NCBI RefSeq assembly: GCF_039545035.1
Contig: NZ_BAABRO010000030.1
Coordinates: 1 to 62,291 of the forward strand
Direction: 5' to 3'
DNA from: Novipirellula caenicola
GTDB lineage: Bacteria; Planctomycetota; Planctomycetia; Pirellulales; Pirellulaceae
Length of the DNA stretch: 62,291 nucleotides
In this document: in pieces, positions 26,542 to 36,751 of the stretch
Position numbering within the stretch: position 1 is the first letter of the stretch
Layout: each line of letters opens with the position of its first letter
The notes under the pieces: generated by a model
Told to the model about the DNA's origin: nothing
Database searches by the model: none
What the model saw: the letters and a program-made list of their open reading frames with translations, nothing else
Made by a program: the position numbers and the translations under genes

Positions 26542-28176
26542 ATGAGCACTCTGCCCACCCGCCCCGCCACCGCCGACAAATCGCCTTCGTCGATTGCTGA
26601 AATTGAAACACAGCGTTTGCGGAGACGGACGTTTGCTATCATCTCGCACCCCGATGCGGGCAAGACGACATTGACCGAAAAGCTACTGCTGTTTGGCAAC
26701 TCGATCGAGATCGCCGGCGCAGTTCGGGGACGGAAATCCGAGCGGACTGCAAAATCCGACTGGATGGAAATGGAGCAGGAGCGGGGAATCTCGGTAAGCT
26801 CGACCGCTTTGACGTTCGAGTTTGCCGGAGCCCAAATCAATCTGCTGGACACCCCCGGTCACCATGACTTTAGCGAAGACACCTATCGCACGCTGATGGC
26901 CGCCGATGCTGCCGTGATGGTGATCGACTTGGCCAAGGGGATCGAGGCTCAAACGGAAAAACTGTTCCGCGTTTGTGCGCTGCGAAAGATCCCCGTGTTG
27001 ACGTTTGTTAACAAGGTCGACCGTCGCGGTCGTTCGCCTCTGGAAATCATCGACGAGATTGAACGAAAATTTTCGATCGAACCGGTGCCACAGAACTGGC
27101 CGCTGGGCAGCGGCGAAGACTTCCGCGGCTTCATCGACCTGCATGATGATTCGGTTCACCTGTTTGATGAACATCGTGCCAATCGTCGCATCTCGTCAAA
27201 AGTGGTCTCCTGGTCGGATTTGGAAACGGTTGAACCAGCGATCAGCTCGGATCTCATTGACGCCACCGGCGAAGAGGTGGAATTGGTGCGAATGGCCGGA
27301 GCCTCGCTAGAGCAGAGTCAATTTCTTAGCGGTGCGCAAACGCCGGTATTCTTTGGTAGTGCGTTGACCAATTTTGGGATCGAACACTTCTTGCATGGAT
27401 TCCTCAAACTATGCCCACCGCCGGGATCTCGTAACGCGACCGAGCCTCCTTCGCCCAACTTCTCGGGATTCATTTTCAAGATCCAAGCGAACCTCGATCC
27501 ACGGCATCGTGACCGCGTGGCGTTTTTGCGAGTTTGCAGTGGCATGTTCGAGCGCGACATGGAAGTGACAATCGCGAGATCGATGAAGAAGATTCGGCTG
27601 GCTCGCGCCTTTCGCATCTTCGGCCAAGACCGCCAAACGATCGACGAGGCTTACCCGGGAGACATCATTGGATTGGTTTGCCCCGGCGAATTCCGACTCG
27701 GCGACACGCTATGCCAAAATGAGATTGTCCACCAAGAGGGATTGCCCCAGTTCTCACCCGAGTTCTTTGCCGTGTTGGATTGCACCGATACCGCTCGGCG
27801 GAAACAATTCGACCGCGGGCTGAAACAGCTGATCGAAGAAGGGGCGATTCAAGTCTTTCATGACGCCCACACCAAACGTCGCGAAAACTTGTTGGCCGCC
27901 GTTGGTGAACTGCAGTTCGATGTCGTCCGCTATCGTCTGGAATCCGAGTACAACGCTCCCACGTCGCTGAGTTGGCGGCCGTACAAATTGGTCCGCTGGT
28001 TTAACGCCACGCCCGAGCAAAAAGCAAAAATCCGACTCCCCTACTCTGGCAAACTCGCACTGGACCAATTTGGTCATGACGCTGTATTGCTACAGTCCGA
28101 ATGGGATGTCAAAGCACTGCATCGTGCCAATCCCGATATACAATTCCAGGAAATGCGTGTGGCAACGTCACACTGA
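26542..28176 (+). CDS. prfC: Peptide chain release factor 3
   Basis: A 544-residue translational GTPase. The GTP-binding motifs are HPDAGKTTLTEK (G1), the EQERGISVSS segment (G2), DTPGHHDFSEDTYR (G3) and NKVDR (G4), followed by the RF3-specific domains II and III (FRLGDTLCQNE, GLPQFSPEFFAVLD, REWLLAAVGELQFDV-like segment). RF3 recycles RF1 and RF2 from the ribosome after peptide release. The ATG at 26542 is chosen; a GTG 15 codons earlier is in frame. No clear Shine-Dalgarno is visible for either. Confidence 0.95.
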   Translation: MSTLPTRPATADKSPSSIAEIETQRLRRRTFAIISHPDAGKTTLTEKLLLFGNSIEIAGAVRGRKSERTAKSDWMEMEQERGISVSSTALTFEFAGAQINLLDTPGHHDFSEDTYRTLMAADAAVMVIDLAKGIEAQTEKLFRVCALRKIPVLTFVNKVDRRGRSPLEIIDEIERKFSIEPVPQNWPLGSGEDFRGFIDLHDDSVHLFDEHRANRRISSKVVSWSDLETVEPAISSDLIDATGEEVELVRMAGASLEQSQFLSGAQTPVFFGSALTNFGIEHFLHGFLKLCPPPGSRNATEPPSPNFSGFIFKIQANLDPRHRDRVAFLRVCSGMFERDMEVTIARSMKKIRLARAFRIFGQDRQTIDEAYPGDIIGLVCPGEFRLGDTLCQNEIVHQEGLPQFSPEFFAVLDCTDTARRKQFDRGLKQLIEEGAIQVFHDAHTKRRENLLAAVGELQFDVVRYRLESEYNAPTSLSWRPYKLVRWFNATPEQKAKIRLPYSGKLALDQFGHDAVLLQSEWDVKALHRANPDIQFQEMRVATSH

Positions 28177-28357
28177 TCCGTCCACTGATCCACCCACGAC
28201 CGAACCGTCCATTGGGACGAACTGATTGATGACTTCGCGATCGCGACACCTGACACTCCGGCGATGCGGCAGCAAGTCGCACAAATTCGCCGCCGGTTGC
28301 TGATTTACTTTGCCTCGGCGGCGTGTAGAATCTCAGGCGTGAGGAGCGAGCCGAACT

Positions 28358-29005
28358 TTGGCACGCCTTAGAGGCTTTGAGCCCGCTTTGTTTTTCTTTC
28401 ATTCCCCTCAATCGAACACGCTCAAACGAATCATCAGCGTCACGCTGTTGATTGTGTTGGCCTGTGGAATGACGGGATTGCCCATCTCCGCTCCTCTTTC
28501 CGAGAAAACCGGGCGATTTCCTTGTGAAAATTGCCCCTGCGGTTGCTCGACGGCCGAGTATTGTTGGGACAAATGCTGCTGCCACAGTGACGCCGAAAAA
28601 TTGCAATGGGCGGCCGAAAACAACGTCCAACCTCCTGCATTTTTGATCGCTCGGACTCGCAAATCCCTTGATCTTTCGCTGGTGAAAAGCGAAACCTCCC
28701 CGTCCAAATCCGCGACCGCGTGCGGCTGTTGCTCAGGTGCATCGGCGAAATGTGCGGCGAAGCCTGCCACTGCGGCGGACCAGGATCCTAGCCCCGAATT
28801 GCCGCCGAAAACACGGCTCGTTCGGCTCGAGGATGCTGCGGGCTGTCACGGTATCGATTTACTTTGGTCGATCTTTTCGAGTGCGGTGCCCCCAACCCGT
28901 CCGCCAACGCTCGCCTGCTGCACTCCGCTGCTGCTGTTCCGCTTCGTGATCGGCCATCAGCACGCGATTACGATCACACTTTCTCCGGAACCGCCGGTGC
29001 CCTAA
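28358..29005 (+). CDS. Cys-rich membrane-anchored protein of a metal-linked cluster
   Basis: A protein of up to 215 residues, start uncertain (TTG at 28358 with no good ribosome binding site). An N-terminal hydrophobic helix (VTLLIVLACG) is followed by a Cys-rich domain with the order PCENCPCGC, AEYCWDKCCCHSD and later CGCCSGASAKC, then a second hydrophobic segment near the end. The many cysteines point to metal binding outside the cytoplasm. It is followed on the same strand by a DUF1559 gene, a DUF4198 gene and a metal-motif lipoprotein. I recognise the Cys pattern as planctomycete-specific but know no function. Confidence 0.6.
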   Translation: MARLRGFEPALFFFHSPQSNTLKRIISVTLLIVLACGMTGLPISAPLSEKTGRFPCENCPCGCSTAEYCWDKCCCHSDAEKLQWAAENNVQPPAFLIARTRKSLDLSLVKSETSPSKSATACGCCSGASAKCAAKPATAADQDPSPELPPKTRLVRLEDAAGCHGIDLLWSIFSSAVPPTRPPTLACCTPLLLFRFVIGHQHAITITLSPEPPVP

Positions 29006-29354
29006 CGCCTGCGTCCCCAGTGCCTTCACGCAAAGTGCGGCTTTCCAGGCCCTGCGTGCGATAAAGGCCTCTTCCCCCCCTGTTCCGATTGCAATTCGAC
29101 TCGTTGCTGCGCGTCCGATCGTTCCGCTGTGCGTGGAATTCTCGGAGTACGCAGAAATCACCGCTGCCGCGTTAGTGTTTGAAGGCTCGCTCCTCACACC
29201 AGTGTGGTCTTCGCCGCTGGCGCGACAGCGACTTACGACTCCCGAATGCAATGCCCGGATGCAAATACCATCGCCCTTCCTTCGCGACAACTGCCTGCCG
29301 CGTGCTGGCTAGCAGTCTGCGCCCACCCGAACCCCATCACAACGGACTTCCAAA
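29006..29354. other. 349-bp gap inside the metal-linked cluster
   Basis: No gene and no terminator recognised. The frames are low-complexity. The region may hold the promoter for the DUF1559 gene but no clear box is visible. Confidence 0.35.
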
Positions 29355-30449
29355 ATGCCCTCGATCCTCTCATTTCCCCCCATACCCAAACCGGCCCGAC
29401 GTGGATTCACCCTGGTCGAACTACTCGTCGTGATTGCCATCATCGGTGTTCTTGTCGGGCTGCTGTTGCCCGCCGTGCAATCGGCTCGCGAAGCCGCCCG
29501 GCGGATGCAGTGCAGCAACAACCTGAAACAAATCACGCTGGCGATGCACAACTACGAAAGCTCGCACCGCAAATTGCCGACCAACTACACGAACGGCACC
29601 AGCACGGCAGGCAACTTTTCGGTGTTCGCTCAGATGGCACCGTTTTACGAACAAGGCAACATGTTGGACATGATCCATTTCGATCGGCCGCTGCATGTCG
29701 GATGCTGCCCCGGCCAATTGGTCGCCCCTCACGATACCGCAGCGGCCACCGCAATCCCCACGCTGACGTGCCCAAGCGAAGCCAATGACCAAACGTTTTA
29801 CGTGACCTCGCTGTCAGGAAGTGGCCCCACCCAAGCCTATGCCGGTACCAACTACGCGATGAACACCGGCACCGGCGTCGGCACGCTGTACGACACGCGG
29901 CTTCCCACCGACGGCGTATCGTGGATCAATGCCAACGTTGGTTTTGAAGCGATTATTGACGGATTGAGTAACACCGCGGCATTTTCCGAACATCTGCTTG
30001 GCCAGCTCGAACAGTCCCCCAGCGAGCCGACGATTGACTCGATGCGGCGACGCACGATGTTCGACGTGACCTGTGCCTTTATCAGCCGGACAATGCCACC
30101 GTCGGAACCAGGAATGACAGGCTACGTTTTGCCTGAGGATCCCAATTTGATGGAAGCCTACACGCGCGCCAGCAGTCTGCATCGCGGATGGTCCGGACAA
30201 CGCGGCGCGGGCTGGATCAATGGCCGTGAGTACTGGACGGGTTACACGCACTATCACCCGCCGCAAAGTGGGATTCCGGATATGCAGAGCTGCGGTTGGG
30301 GCGTGTTTGGCGTTCGCAGCAACCACCCCGGTGGCGTTCATGCTGCTCGCTGCGACGGCAGCGTCGGCTTTGTTACCGAGAGCATCCACTTGGATGTTTG
30401 GCGTGCCCTGGGTACCCGCAACGGCCACGAAGTCATGGTGGAGCTTTAA
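29355..30449 (+). CDS. DUF1559 pseudopilin-like protein
   Basis: A 364-residue protein with a type IV prepilin-like N-terminus: [17 protein letters not shown] with the methylation-site Phe and Glu, then [24 protein letters not shown], typical of planctomycete DUF1559. The rest contains [23 protein letters not shown] and [18 protein letters not shown], all DUF1559 hallmarks. The family is greatly expanded in this phylum; its role is not settled, with surface pseudopili as the leading idea. It is placed between the Cys-rich gene and the DUF4198 gene. Confidence 0.92.
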   Translation: MPSILSFPPIPKPARRGFTLVELLVVIAIIGVLVGLLLPAVQSAREAARRMQCSNNLKQITLAMHNYESSHRKLPTNYTNGTSTAGNFSVFAQMAPFYEQGNMLDMIHFDRPLHVGCCPGQLVAPHDTAAATAIPTLTCPSEANDQTFYVTSLSGSGPTQAYAGTNYAMNTGTGVGTLYDTRLPTDGVSWINANVGFEAIIDGLSNTAAFSEHLLGQLEQSPSEPTIDSMRRRTMFDVTCAFISRTMPPSEPGMTGYVLPEDPNLMEAYTRASSLHRGWSGQRGAGWINGREYWTGYTHYHPPQSGIPDMQSCGWGVFGVRSNHPGGVHAARCDGSVGFVTESIHLDVWRALGTRNGHEVMVEL

Positions 30450-30649
30450 TCATGCTATTTGGTGAATTCGCAAACGTTCGCGAATCCTCACCCCACTTTG
30501 CAGACCGCGATCGCAAACGCAATTTGGGATTCATTCCCTCCGGAACATGCATTTCACGCGATCCTGCTCGAAATCGGCCCCGACTGGAGACGCCGACACC
30601 ATTCCTCTTAACTCCCTCCCCTCTCCCTTTCCACTCGAAGGAATTTTTG

Positions 30650-31459
30650 ATGATTCGCTCACTACAAAGTTTGTCGTTGATCGGTTTGCTCGTGATCACC
30701 TCCACGGCGTCGGCGCACGACGTTTGGGTCAACACCCACACACCGATCGTGCGGACCGGTGAAAACGTTTACGTTGACCTTCGGCTTGGCAATCACGGCA
30801 ACCACCACCGTGATTTTAAACTTGCCGGCCGAATTACCCTGGATTGGGTTTCACTTGACCACATCGCGCCCGGTGGGCAGCGAACCGACATCAAGGGTAA
30901 AATGTTTGCAACGGCATCGGCTGAAAAAGAAGGTTACTGGACCACCCCGTTGGCGGTTCACGAGCCAGGCGTTCACTGTGTCGTCGAGTCACTTGATCGC
31001 GTGATGAACCACGGCAAATCGATCCGCAGCATTCGCACCGCCAAGACCTATTTTCTCGTTTCCGACTCGCTCGACTCAGCGACAGTGGATCGCCATGTCC
31101 ATCAAAAACCACTCGGATTGCCGCTTGAATTGGTTATGCAAACGTGTCCGTTTAGCGAAACCGTCGCCGGCAGCCCGATCACGGTTCAGGTACTGCACCA
31201 AGGCGAACCGCTCGCTGATGCGGTGGTCGCGTTCATCCCCGAGGGGACTGAATTGGCCGGCGAATTTGATTCCGAGTACGAATTTCGCAGCGACAGTGAC
31301 GGCATGGTGACGTTTGTTCCCAAGACCGGCAATCGTCATTTGATCGTCGCCCACTACACCGCGATGGACGAGCGGAGCGACGACTATGAATTCACAAGCT
31401 ATGCATCGACGATCACCATCGATGTTCCCAATTCACACCGCGTTGCCAATCACAAGTGA
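30650..31459 (+). CDS. Periplasmic DUF4198 protein
   Basis: A 269-residue protein with a signal peptide (residues 1-20, ending TASA) directly before HDVWVNTHTP, the start of DUF4198. In this family an N-terminal histidine after signal cleavage often takes part in metal binding; DUF4198 proteins accompany Ni/Co uptake systems (NikK-type) in other bacteria. The C-terminal half resembles a carboxypeptidase-regulatory-like sandwich (PLADAVVAFIPEG). GAAGGA lies 7 bases before the ATG. Its neighbours, two Cys-rich proteins, support a metal role by inference. Confidence 0.85.
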   Translation: MIRSLQSLSLIGLLVITSTASAHDVWVNTHTPIVRTGENVYVDLRLGNHGNHHRDFKLAGRITLDWVSLDHIAPGGQRTDIKGKMFATASAEKEGYWTTPLAVHEPGVHCVVESLDRVMNHGKSIRSIRTAKTYFLVSDSLDSATVDRHVHQKPLGLPLELVMQTCPFSETVAGSPITVQVLHQGEPLADAVVAFIPEGTELAGEFDSEYEFRSDSDGMVTFVPKTGNRHLIVAHYTAMDERSDDYEFTSYASTITIDVPNSHRVANHK

Positions 31460-31509
31460 AACGACGCGACGCATAGTAAAACTCCATTTTTTGACTCAAG
31501 GAAAAAACG

Positions 31510-31845
31510 ATGAAACGAGTTTTCTTTCTCGCGGCATTGACGCTTTCGATCGCAGTCCTAGGCTGTGGCGAGAACACCGACCCCGCGACCACCCCAGAGC
31601 CACTGACGACGACCGAGCCCGCCAGCGAAGCGACGCTCGTTGCCCTGCAAAAAGCCGACCTGCTTGATGGCACCGAAGATCATGTGATCGAAAAGTGCTA
31701 CGTCTGCAAACTTGGCATGGACGGTAGCGACCAGCTCACTTCGGAAGTGCACGGATACACCGCACATCTATGCAGCGAAGCGTGCCGCAACCACTTCGAT
31801 GCGTCCTCGGACGAAGTCATCGCCAACACCGAGATCCCCGAGTGA
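31510..31845 (+). CDS. Lipoprotein with TRASH/YHS-like metal motif
   Basis: A 111-residue lipoprotein: signal peptide with lipobox (AVLGC at residues 16-20), an acidic Thr/Pro-rich linker and a small domain with CYVCKLGM and, 20 residues on, YTAHLCSEACRNHF. The spaced Cys pairs resemble TRASH/YHS modules that sense or bind copper and similar metals. It is the last gene of the Cys-rich/DUF1559/DUF4198 cluster, 50 bp after the previous stop. Confidence 0.8.
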   Translation: MKRVFFLAALTLSIAVLGCGENTDPATTPEPLTTTEPASEATLVALQKADLLDGTEDHVIEKCYVCKLGMDGSDQLTSEVHGYTAHLCSEACRNHFDASSDEVIANTEIPE

Positions 31846-31984
31846 TCTCGATGCACCCGAGTGATCTCGATGTCACTGCACGCCGGATCAAGTGACGCCG
31901 ATCCGGCGGACGCGAACATGGTGTTGAATTCAATACCGTCGCTATGCCGGAGCTTCGCTCCACTGCGATCCGGCCTACTGGCGG
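31837..31984. repeat. Short tandem duplication after the lipoprotein gene
   Basis: cccgagtgatctcgatg occurs twice in a row from about 31838 to 31871. The first copy includes the stop codon of the lipoprotein gene. The rest of the short gap up to the convergent kinase gene has no gene. Confidence 0.7.
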
Positions 31985-33991
31985 TTACGGTAATTCGTAC
32001 AGATGGACGCCGCCGTGATAGACGCCTGCGGCCGCCAATCGCCCGTCGCTGCGAATCGAAAAACCACGCAGCGTGTTCTTCGCCAATTGGCGAGAACCGA
32101 TGGTGCCGCGGTCAAGTGGGGTGATCCATAACGACGGAAGCCCGTGATTGGACAAGATTAGGTTGTGTTGCGGGAAAACTTGAACCGCTTGCGGCGGTTC
32201 CGGCGAATCGGGCCAAAGATCGCGCTGCGAGAGCTCTCGCTGGCTTTCGATGTCCCAAACTCGCAGACTCTTGTCATAGCTCCATGTGATCACGGTTCCA
32301 GGTACATTGCCGAATTCACAACCGGCAAGCCGGCCTTGATGCCCCACAAATTCATGAGTGGCCTCGCCCGTTTCAGCATCCCACAGCCGAGCCGTGCCAT
32401 CGTGACTGAACGACAACACCTGTGTGCTATCGCTGCTGAATTGACCTCCGCACACTCGCGAATGCCCTCGCAGTACCGAGACCAATTCACCAGAACTCCG
32501 GTCCCAAACGCGAAGCGTATGGTCATCGCTGGCCGACAGTAAATAACGCCCGTCCTCCGATGCATCCACTCGCGTGACTCCTCCGCTGTGGCCCGATAAA
32601 CGAAGCAATTCCTGGTGCGTCTGAGAATCCCAGACAACGACGGTTTTGTCGTGCCAACCGCCTGAGAGAATGATCTTTCCATCTGGGCTGAATGCCGCCG
32701 CATTCACATAGCCGTCATGACCACGGTACTCGTGAATGAGTTTTCGTGAATCAATATCCCACACCCGCATTCCCGCATCGCCGGCTCCTAAGATGGATCG
32801 ACCATCAGGGGAAAAATCGGTGACGTATACATTGGCGCCAGGCCACGCGATCACGGGTTCTCGAGCATCGGATGCGTTTTCGAAATCCGAAGAGGCCGCC
32901 GCGTGCGTGGCTTCACCGCCGCGATTGAACAAAAACACGATGACCAACAGAAGGCCGATCGTGCACGCCAGTCCAGCGGCACCACCAATTCGTCGCCGAG
33001 TTAGCATGGATTCTGGAGCATGCAGTTGATTCAATGCGGCAATGAACTCCGCAGCCGAGCAATAACGCTCACTCGGATCGGTGGCCAACGTTTTTCGCAG
33101 GATGATGGCGGCGGACTTGGCCACGCCCATTTCATCCATCGCGGTATCGCCGTGGCCGGTCGCAAACGCCGCTCGCAACATCCGACTCGCCTCTCGTCCT
33201 AACAACAGGTACGAATAAACGGCGCCCAAGCCATAGAGATCCGAACGAAGGTCGACGGCAGCCCCCGCGGTTTGTTCGGGCGAGCGAAACTCGGGTGTGC
33301 CGATACAGCTACCGGGACTCGTCAATGTTGACGTTTCGTGGACGTCTGTTTCGTCTTTGTAAGTCTCTGAATCGCACAATGTCCCATCGGAAAGGTCGTC
33401 TTCGTCATCACCGAAGGAACACATCTGAGACAATCCAAAGTCGAGGACTTTCACCTTCCCATCGGTGCCCCGAATGATGTTCTGCGGCTTGACGTCGCGA
33501 TGAATCAAGCCTCGTTGATGTGCGTGACCCAACGCAGAAGCCACTTGTTTTATCATGGCGTTTGCTTCCGACAGAGAACAACCGCCCGCTCGACCAAGAT
33601 ACTCGGATAACGTTTCTCCCTCGAGATACTCCATCACAAGCACGGTCATTTCCCCCATCGGCTCCGCGTCATAGGCGGTGACAATGTTGGGGTGCGACAA
33701 GCGTGCTATCGCCTGCATCTCACGCCGAAAGCGTCGCTCGCCCTGAGGTTGACCGCGCCCATTGCGACGGATCACCTTCAGCGCGACGGTCCGATTCAAA
33801 ACCAGATGCATCGCCAAGTAAACGTCCCCCATGCCGCCCGCACCGATCTTTCGCAGCACTCGATAGCGTGGGTGCCCGGTCAACCACTGCGGCAGATCGC
33901 TCCCAGAGGTATGTTTCACCGATAGCCCCGAGTCCTCCGAGAAATCACCAGCCACTTCATCCAAGTCACAGGAGGGATGCTGAGGATTCAT
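31985..33991 (-). CDS. Ser/Thr protein kinase with C-terminal WD40 repeats
   Basis: A 668-residue membrane protein. The N-terminal kinase domain has GAGGMGDVYLA (P loop), the Lys in VALKVIRR, HRDVKPQN (catalytic loop) and DFG. A single membrane helix (GLACTIGLLLVIVFLF, near residue 345) separates it from about six WD40 repeats, recognisable by FSPDGRSILG, RVWDI, SPDGKIILSGG and LRVWDR. Kinases of this type are numerous in planctomycetes; ligand and targets are unknown. The ATG at 33991 gives a normal start; the frame extends 73 codons upstream without domain content. Confidence 0.92.
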   Translation of the reverse strand: MNPQHPSCDLDEVAGDFSEDSGLSVKHTSGSDLPQWLTGHPRYRVLRKIGAGGMGDVYLAMHLVLNRTVALKVIRRNGRGQPQGERRFRREMQAIARLSHPNIVTAYDAEPMGEMTVLVMEYLEGETLSEYLGRAGGCSLSEANAMIKQVASALGHAHQRGLIHRDVKPQNIIRGTDGKVKVLDFGLSQMCSFGDDEDDLSDGTLCDSETYKDETDVHETSTLTSPGSCIGTPEFRSPEQTAGAAVDLRSDLYGLGAVYSYLLLGREASRMLRAAFATGHGDTAMDEMGVAKSAAIILRKTLATDPSERYCSAAEFIAALNQLHAPESMLTRRRIGGAAGLACTIGLLLVIVFLFNRGGEATHAAASSDFENASDAREPVIAWPGANVYVTDFSPDGRSILGAGDAGMRVWDIDSRKLIHEYRGHDGYVNAAAFSPDGKIILSGGWHDKTVVVWDSQTHQELLRLSGHSGGVTRVDASEDGRYLLSASDDHTLRVWDRSSGELVSVLRGHSRVCGGQFSSDSTQVLSFSHDGTARLWDAETGEATHEFVGHQGRLAGCEFGNVPGTVITWSYDKSLRVWDIESQRELSQRDLWPDSPEPPQAVQVFPQHNLILSNHGLPSLWITPLDRGTIGSRQLAKNTLRGFSIRSDGRLAAAGVYHGGVHLYELP

Positions 33992-34263
33992 TATGACAAA
34001 CGCCCTAGGGTGCAGTGGTTCACTGCGGAGCAGCGGATGGGTAGTACGCGCAATGGCAATGCTTTGAACAAAAGGTGCAGCCGGTGTCCATTTCGTGAGC
34101 CACACTTTCGCTCTTTGACGCGACCAATTGAAGTGGGGGTTTGCCGAAAACACCCGTTTTTCCAGGCGTTCACCAGCTCGAGAGGGGGTGAGGAACAGGA
34201 AGTCCATCATCCCCCCTTGCTGCAGGAATCTTCACTAAATCAACAAGCCGATAACCGCTTTCG

Positions 34264-35553
34264 CTACGATGGCCCGTCGAGCAGTTCTTTCAGCGTGGCG
34301 GCTAACCGCATTGGCTCGGACGTATCCAGCAGCGACTCAAGGCACCGCACCTGACGCTCGTTCAGCGGGACCGGAGATTTCGCAGGCGGAAACGTACCAG
34401 CAAGTCGATTGGCAATCTCGCTGAGCAACCGATCGATCCCCTCGCCCGTCGTCGCAATGGTTTGAATCCAATCGGTCTCGGGCGGCGGTGTCGTTAGCAA
34501 ATCGCTTTTGTTGAGCACGTCGATTCGTGGCACCTGCGATGTCGGATCGGCAATCGCAGGGGTGTCAGGCGTTTGGATGGCGAGCACCAGATCCGCAGCG
34601 CTAGCTTCTCGCATCGCTCGGCTGATCCCTTCACGTTCGATCGACTCGCCGCTGTCGTGGATCCCGGCGGTATCGGTCAGCCGAATCGGCAGCCCGTCAA
34701 TCACGGTCTCGGCGTGCAAGACGTCACGCGTCGTGCCAGCCATTGCGGTCGCGATGCTGCGGTCGTACCCCAAAATCGCGTTGATCAGACTGCTTTTCCC
34801 GACGTTCGGACGGCCTGACAGCACGACACGAAACGGAGCCGTCAACCGCACCCCGATCGCCGCGTAAGCCAAAATCGCTTGAACCTCGCGATGCAGGTCG
34901 TCGATGTCCAGTGGCGTCCCCTCGTCTTGCGTCCCATCATCGCCAGCCGACTTGTCAGCCGCCCGCAAGATCGCGGAGCGATCAGCGACATTGAGCCATC
35001 GGGACGCCCAATCGTGCATCGCCCCACGGACTTGATCCATCGCCACGGCGGCGGTTCGCACCGTTTGGCAGTGGGTCAACACCTCCGTCGCTTCACGGAC
35101 CAACCGCGATTCTGGCTTACTGTCCGCTGTCGCCGCGAACCAAGGGTACGGCCAATCCTGGTGATCGACCGACGTGATCCCGACCTCATTCAGATCGAGC
35201 ATGATGCGGTCGATCGCGGCGGAACCGCCGTGACAATGGATTTCCCACAGCGCTTCGTGACGCAGGATCACGACGATCGATTCGCTGGCGATCGATGCCG
35301 TAGCGGACGGGTTGCCGCTGCGGTTTTTGGGTCCATGCCAATCGCCATAACGGATCTCATGAGGTTTCATTTCACGAGACGATGCCGCCGTGAAACACTG
35401 CATCACGCCGCAGCGTGCGTCTGGTCCCGCCACCCCAATCACCGCGATCGCTGACCGTCCGCTGCCCGTAAACTGCGTGCACACGGTCGAGTCCGACGCT
35501 AACGTCTTGCGCGAATTAGCCTTGTCCTCGTTGCTGTTTTTTTTAGAAGACAT
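34264..35553 (-). CDS. MnmE/TrmE-like GTPase lacking the C-terminal CxGK motif
   Basis: A 429-residue protein with the architecture of the tRNA modification GTPase MnmE: an N-terminal domain (TGSGRSAIAVIGVAGPDA, HCHGGSAAIDRI), then a Ras-like G domain with GRPNVGKSS, the switch AGTTRD and DTAGI, and NKSD. Canonical MnmE ends with a catalytic C-[LI]-G-K motif; here the protein stops at LKELLDGPS, about 25 residues short, so the cysteine needed for wobble-uridine modification is missing. It may be a paralogue with another role. The TTG at 35598 would add 15 residues. Confidence 0.8.
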   Translation of the reverse strand: MSSKKNSNEDKANSRKTLASDSTVCTQFTGSGRSAIAVIGVAGPDARCGVMQCFTAASSREMKPHEIRYGDWHGPKNRSGNPSATASIASESIVVILRHEALWEIHCHGGSAAIDRIMLDLNEVGITSVDHQDWPYPWFAATADSKPESRLVREATEVLTHCQTVRTAAVAMDQVRGAMHDWASRWLNVADRSAILRAADKSAGDDGTQDEGTPLDIDDLHREVQAILAYAAIGVRLTAPFRVVLSGRPNVGKSSLINAILGYDRSIATAMAGTTRDVLHAETVIDGLPIRLTDTAGIHDSGESIEREGISRAMREASAADLVLAIQTPDTPAIADPTSQVPRIDVLNKSDLLTTPPPETDWIQTIATTGEGIDRLLSEIANRLAGTFPPAKSPVPLNERQVRCLESLLDTSEPMRLAATLKELLDGPS

Positions 35554-35647
35554 CTTTTTAGGGGTAACAAATCTGACGAGTTGAATAAACTGACGCAAAC
35601 TCTTCGTTTCGATTCTTTTTCATTTGCTTCATTGCATACACGGTGAA

Positions 35648-36688
35648 ATGGCAAAACCAGAGCCAAAACTCTCGACGATGCCAAACCTATCCAAGCTAAG
35701 CGATAAACGGCTGCTGGATATGCGGATATGCGACTTGAAACTCTCGATTCGAGACACGCCTCTACAGAAACGAATTGAGCAGCTGAACCAAGAATTGGCG
35801 AGTCGGGGGTTAAATTTTCGGCCTCACTGCTGGCTCAGCGACGATTGGTATTCGCCCGACGGGATTCCCGGGATCGCCATTCCGTTCTATTTGGCCCACC
35901 CCCGATTGGCCCGGCTCGAACGAAAACAGCTGTTGGAAGTCGAAGGAGGCACGCACGCCTGGTGCATGAAAATACTGCGTCACGAGGCGGGGCACGCGAT
36001 TGATACCGCGTTTCGCATCCGCCGAAAAGCACGTTATCGCGAACTTTTTGGCAGCCCCGCGGAACCCTACCCCGATTACTACCAACCGACGCCGTCGAGT
36101 CGCGATTACGTCCTGCACCTGGATATGTGGTACGCTCAGGCCCATCCGCTTGAGGATTTTGCCGAGACGTTCGCGGTTTGGTTGCGACCGGGCTCCCGCT
36201 GGCGGACACAATATCGCAACTGGCCCGCAATCGAAAAACTGGAATTTGTCGACGAGTTCATGAAGTCAATTCGTGGAAAACGACCGTTGGTGTACAACCG
36301 CAAAACGATCGATCCGGTCAGCCGGCTGCGAAAAACACTGCGCACCCATTATCAGCGAAAACGGGAACACTACGGCGTCGATTACCCAAGTATCTATGAT
36401 GCGGACCTTCGCAAACTGTTTTCGTCGGACGAAGAACATCGACGCAATGTGACCGCCGCCGCGTTCCTGAGCCGAATTCGCAACGAACTCCGCACAATCG
36501 TGGCCCACTGGACCGGCGAATACACCTACACGATCGATCAAGTGATCCAAGAAATGATCGAACGATGTCGTGAATTGAATCTACGACTTGGCGGGGCCAT
36601 CGAACAAGTCAAACGGGACGCCATGATCTTGGTCGCAGTGCGAACCACCAACTTTTTACACGAAGGACGGCATCGTGTTGCGATGTAG
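35648..36688 (+). CDS. Putative zinc metallopeptidase (HEAGH motif)
   Basis: A 346-residue protein without signal peptide. The zincin motif H112-E-A-G-H116 is followed 57 residues later by a Glu-containing EDFAETFAVWL helix, E173 being the likely third ligand; this resembles the putative zinc-binding peptidase families of bacteria. The C-terminal 150 residues are basic and helical. It starts 64 bp before the end-to-start gap of an ATP-grasp ligase gene and both are transcribed together. In family terms the pair recalls operons for peptide-modifying amidoligases. The ATG at 35648 is chosen over a TTG at 35624. Confidence 0.75.
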   Translation: MAKPEPKLSTMPNLSKLSDKRLLDMRICDLKLSIRDTPLQKRIEQLNQELASRGLNFRPHCWLSDDWYSPDGIPGIAIPFYLAHPRLARLERKQLLEVEGGTHAWCMKILRHEAGHAIDTAFRIRRKARYRELFGSPAEPYPDYYQPTPSSRDYVLHLDMWYAQAHPLEDFAETFAVWLRPGSRWRTQYRNWPAIEKLEFVDEFMKSIRGKRPLVYNRKTIDPVSRLRKTLRTHYQRKREHYGVDYPSIYDADLRKLFSSDEEHRRNVTAAAFLSRIRNELRTIVAHWTGEYTYTIDQVIQEMIERCRELNLRLGGAIEQVKRDAMILVAVRTTNFLHEGRHRVAM

Positions 36689-36751
36689 CAATCATTCCCG
36701 CGAATTATCCCCGCGTCCCCATTGCGGAGCCTCAGCAAACGGAGCGAGATC

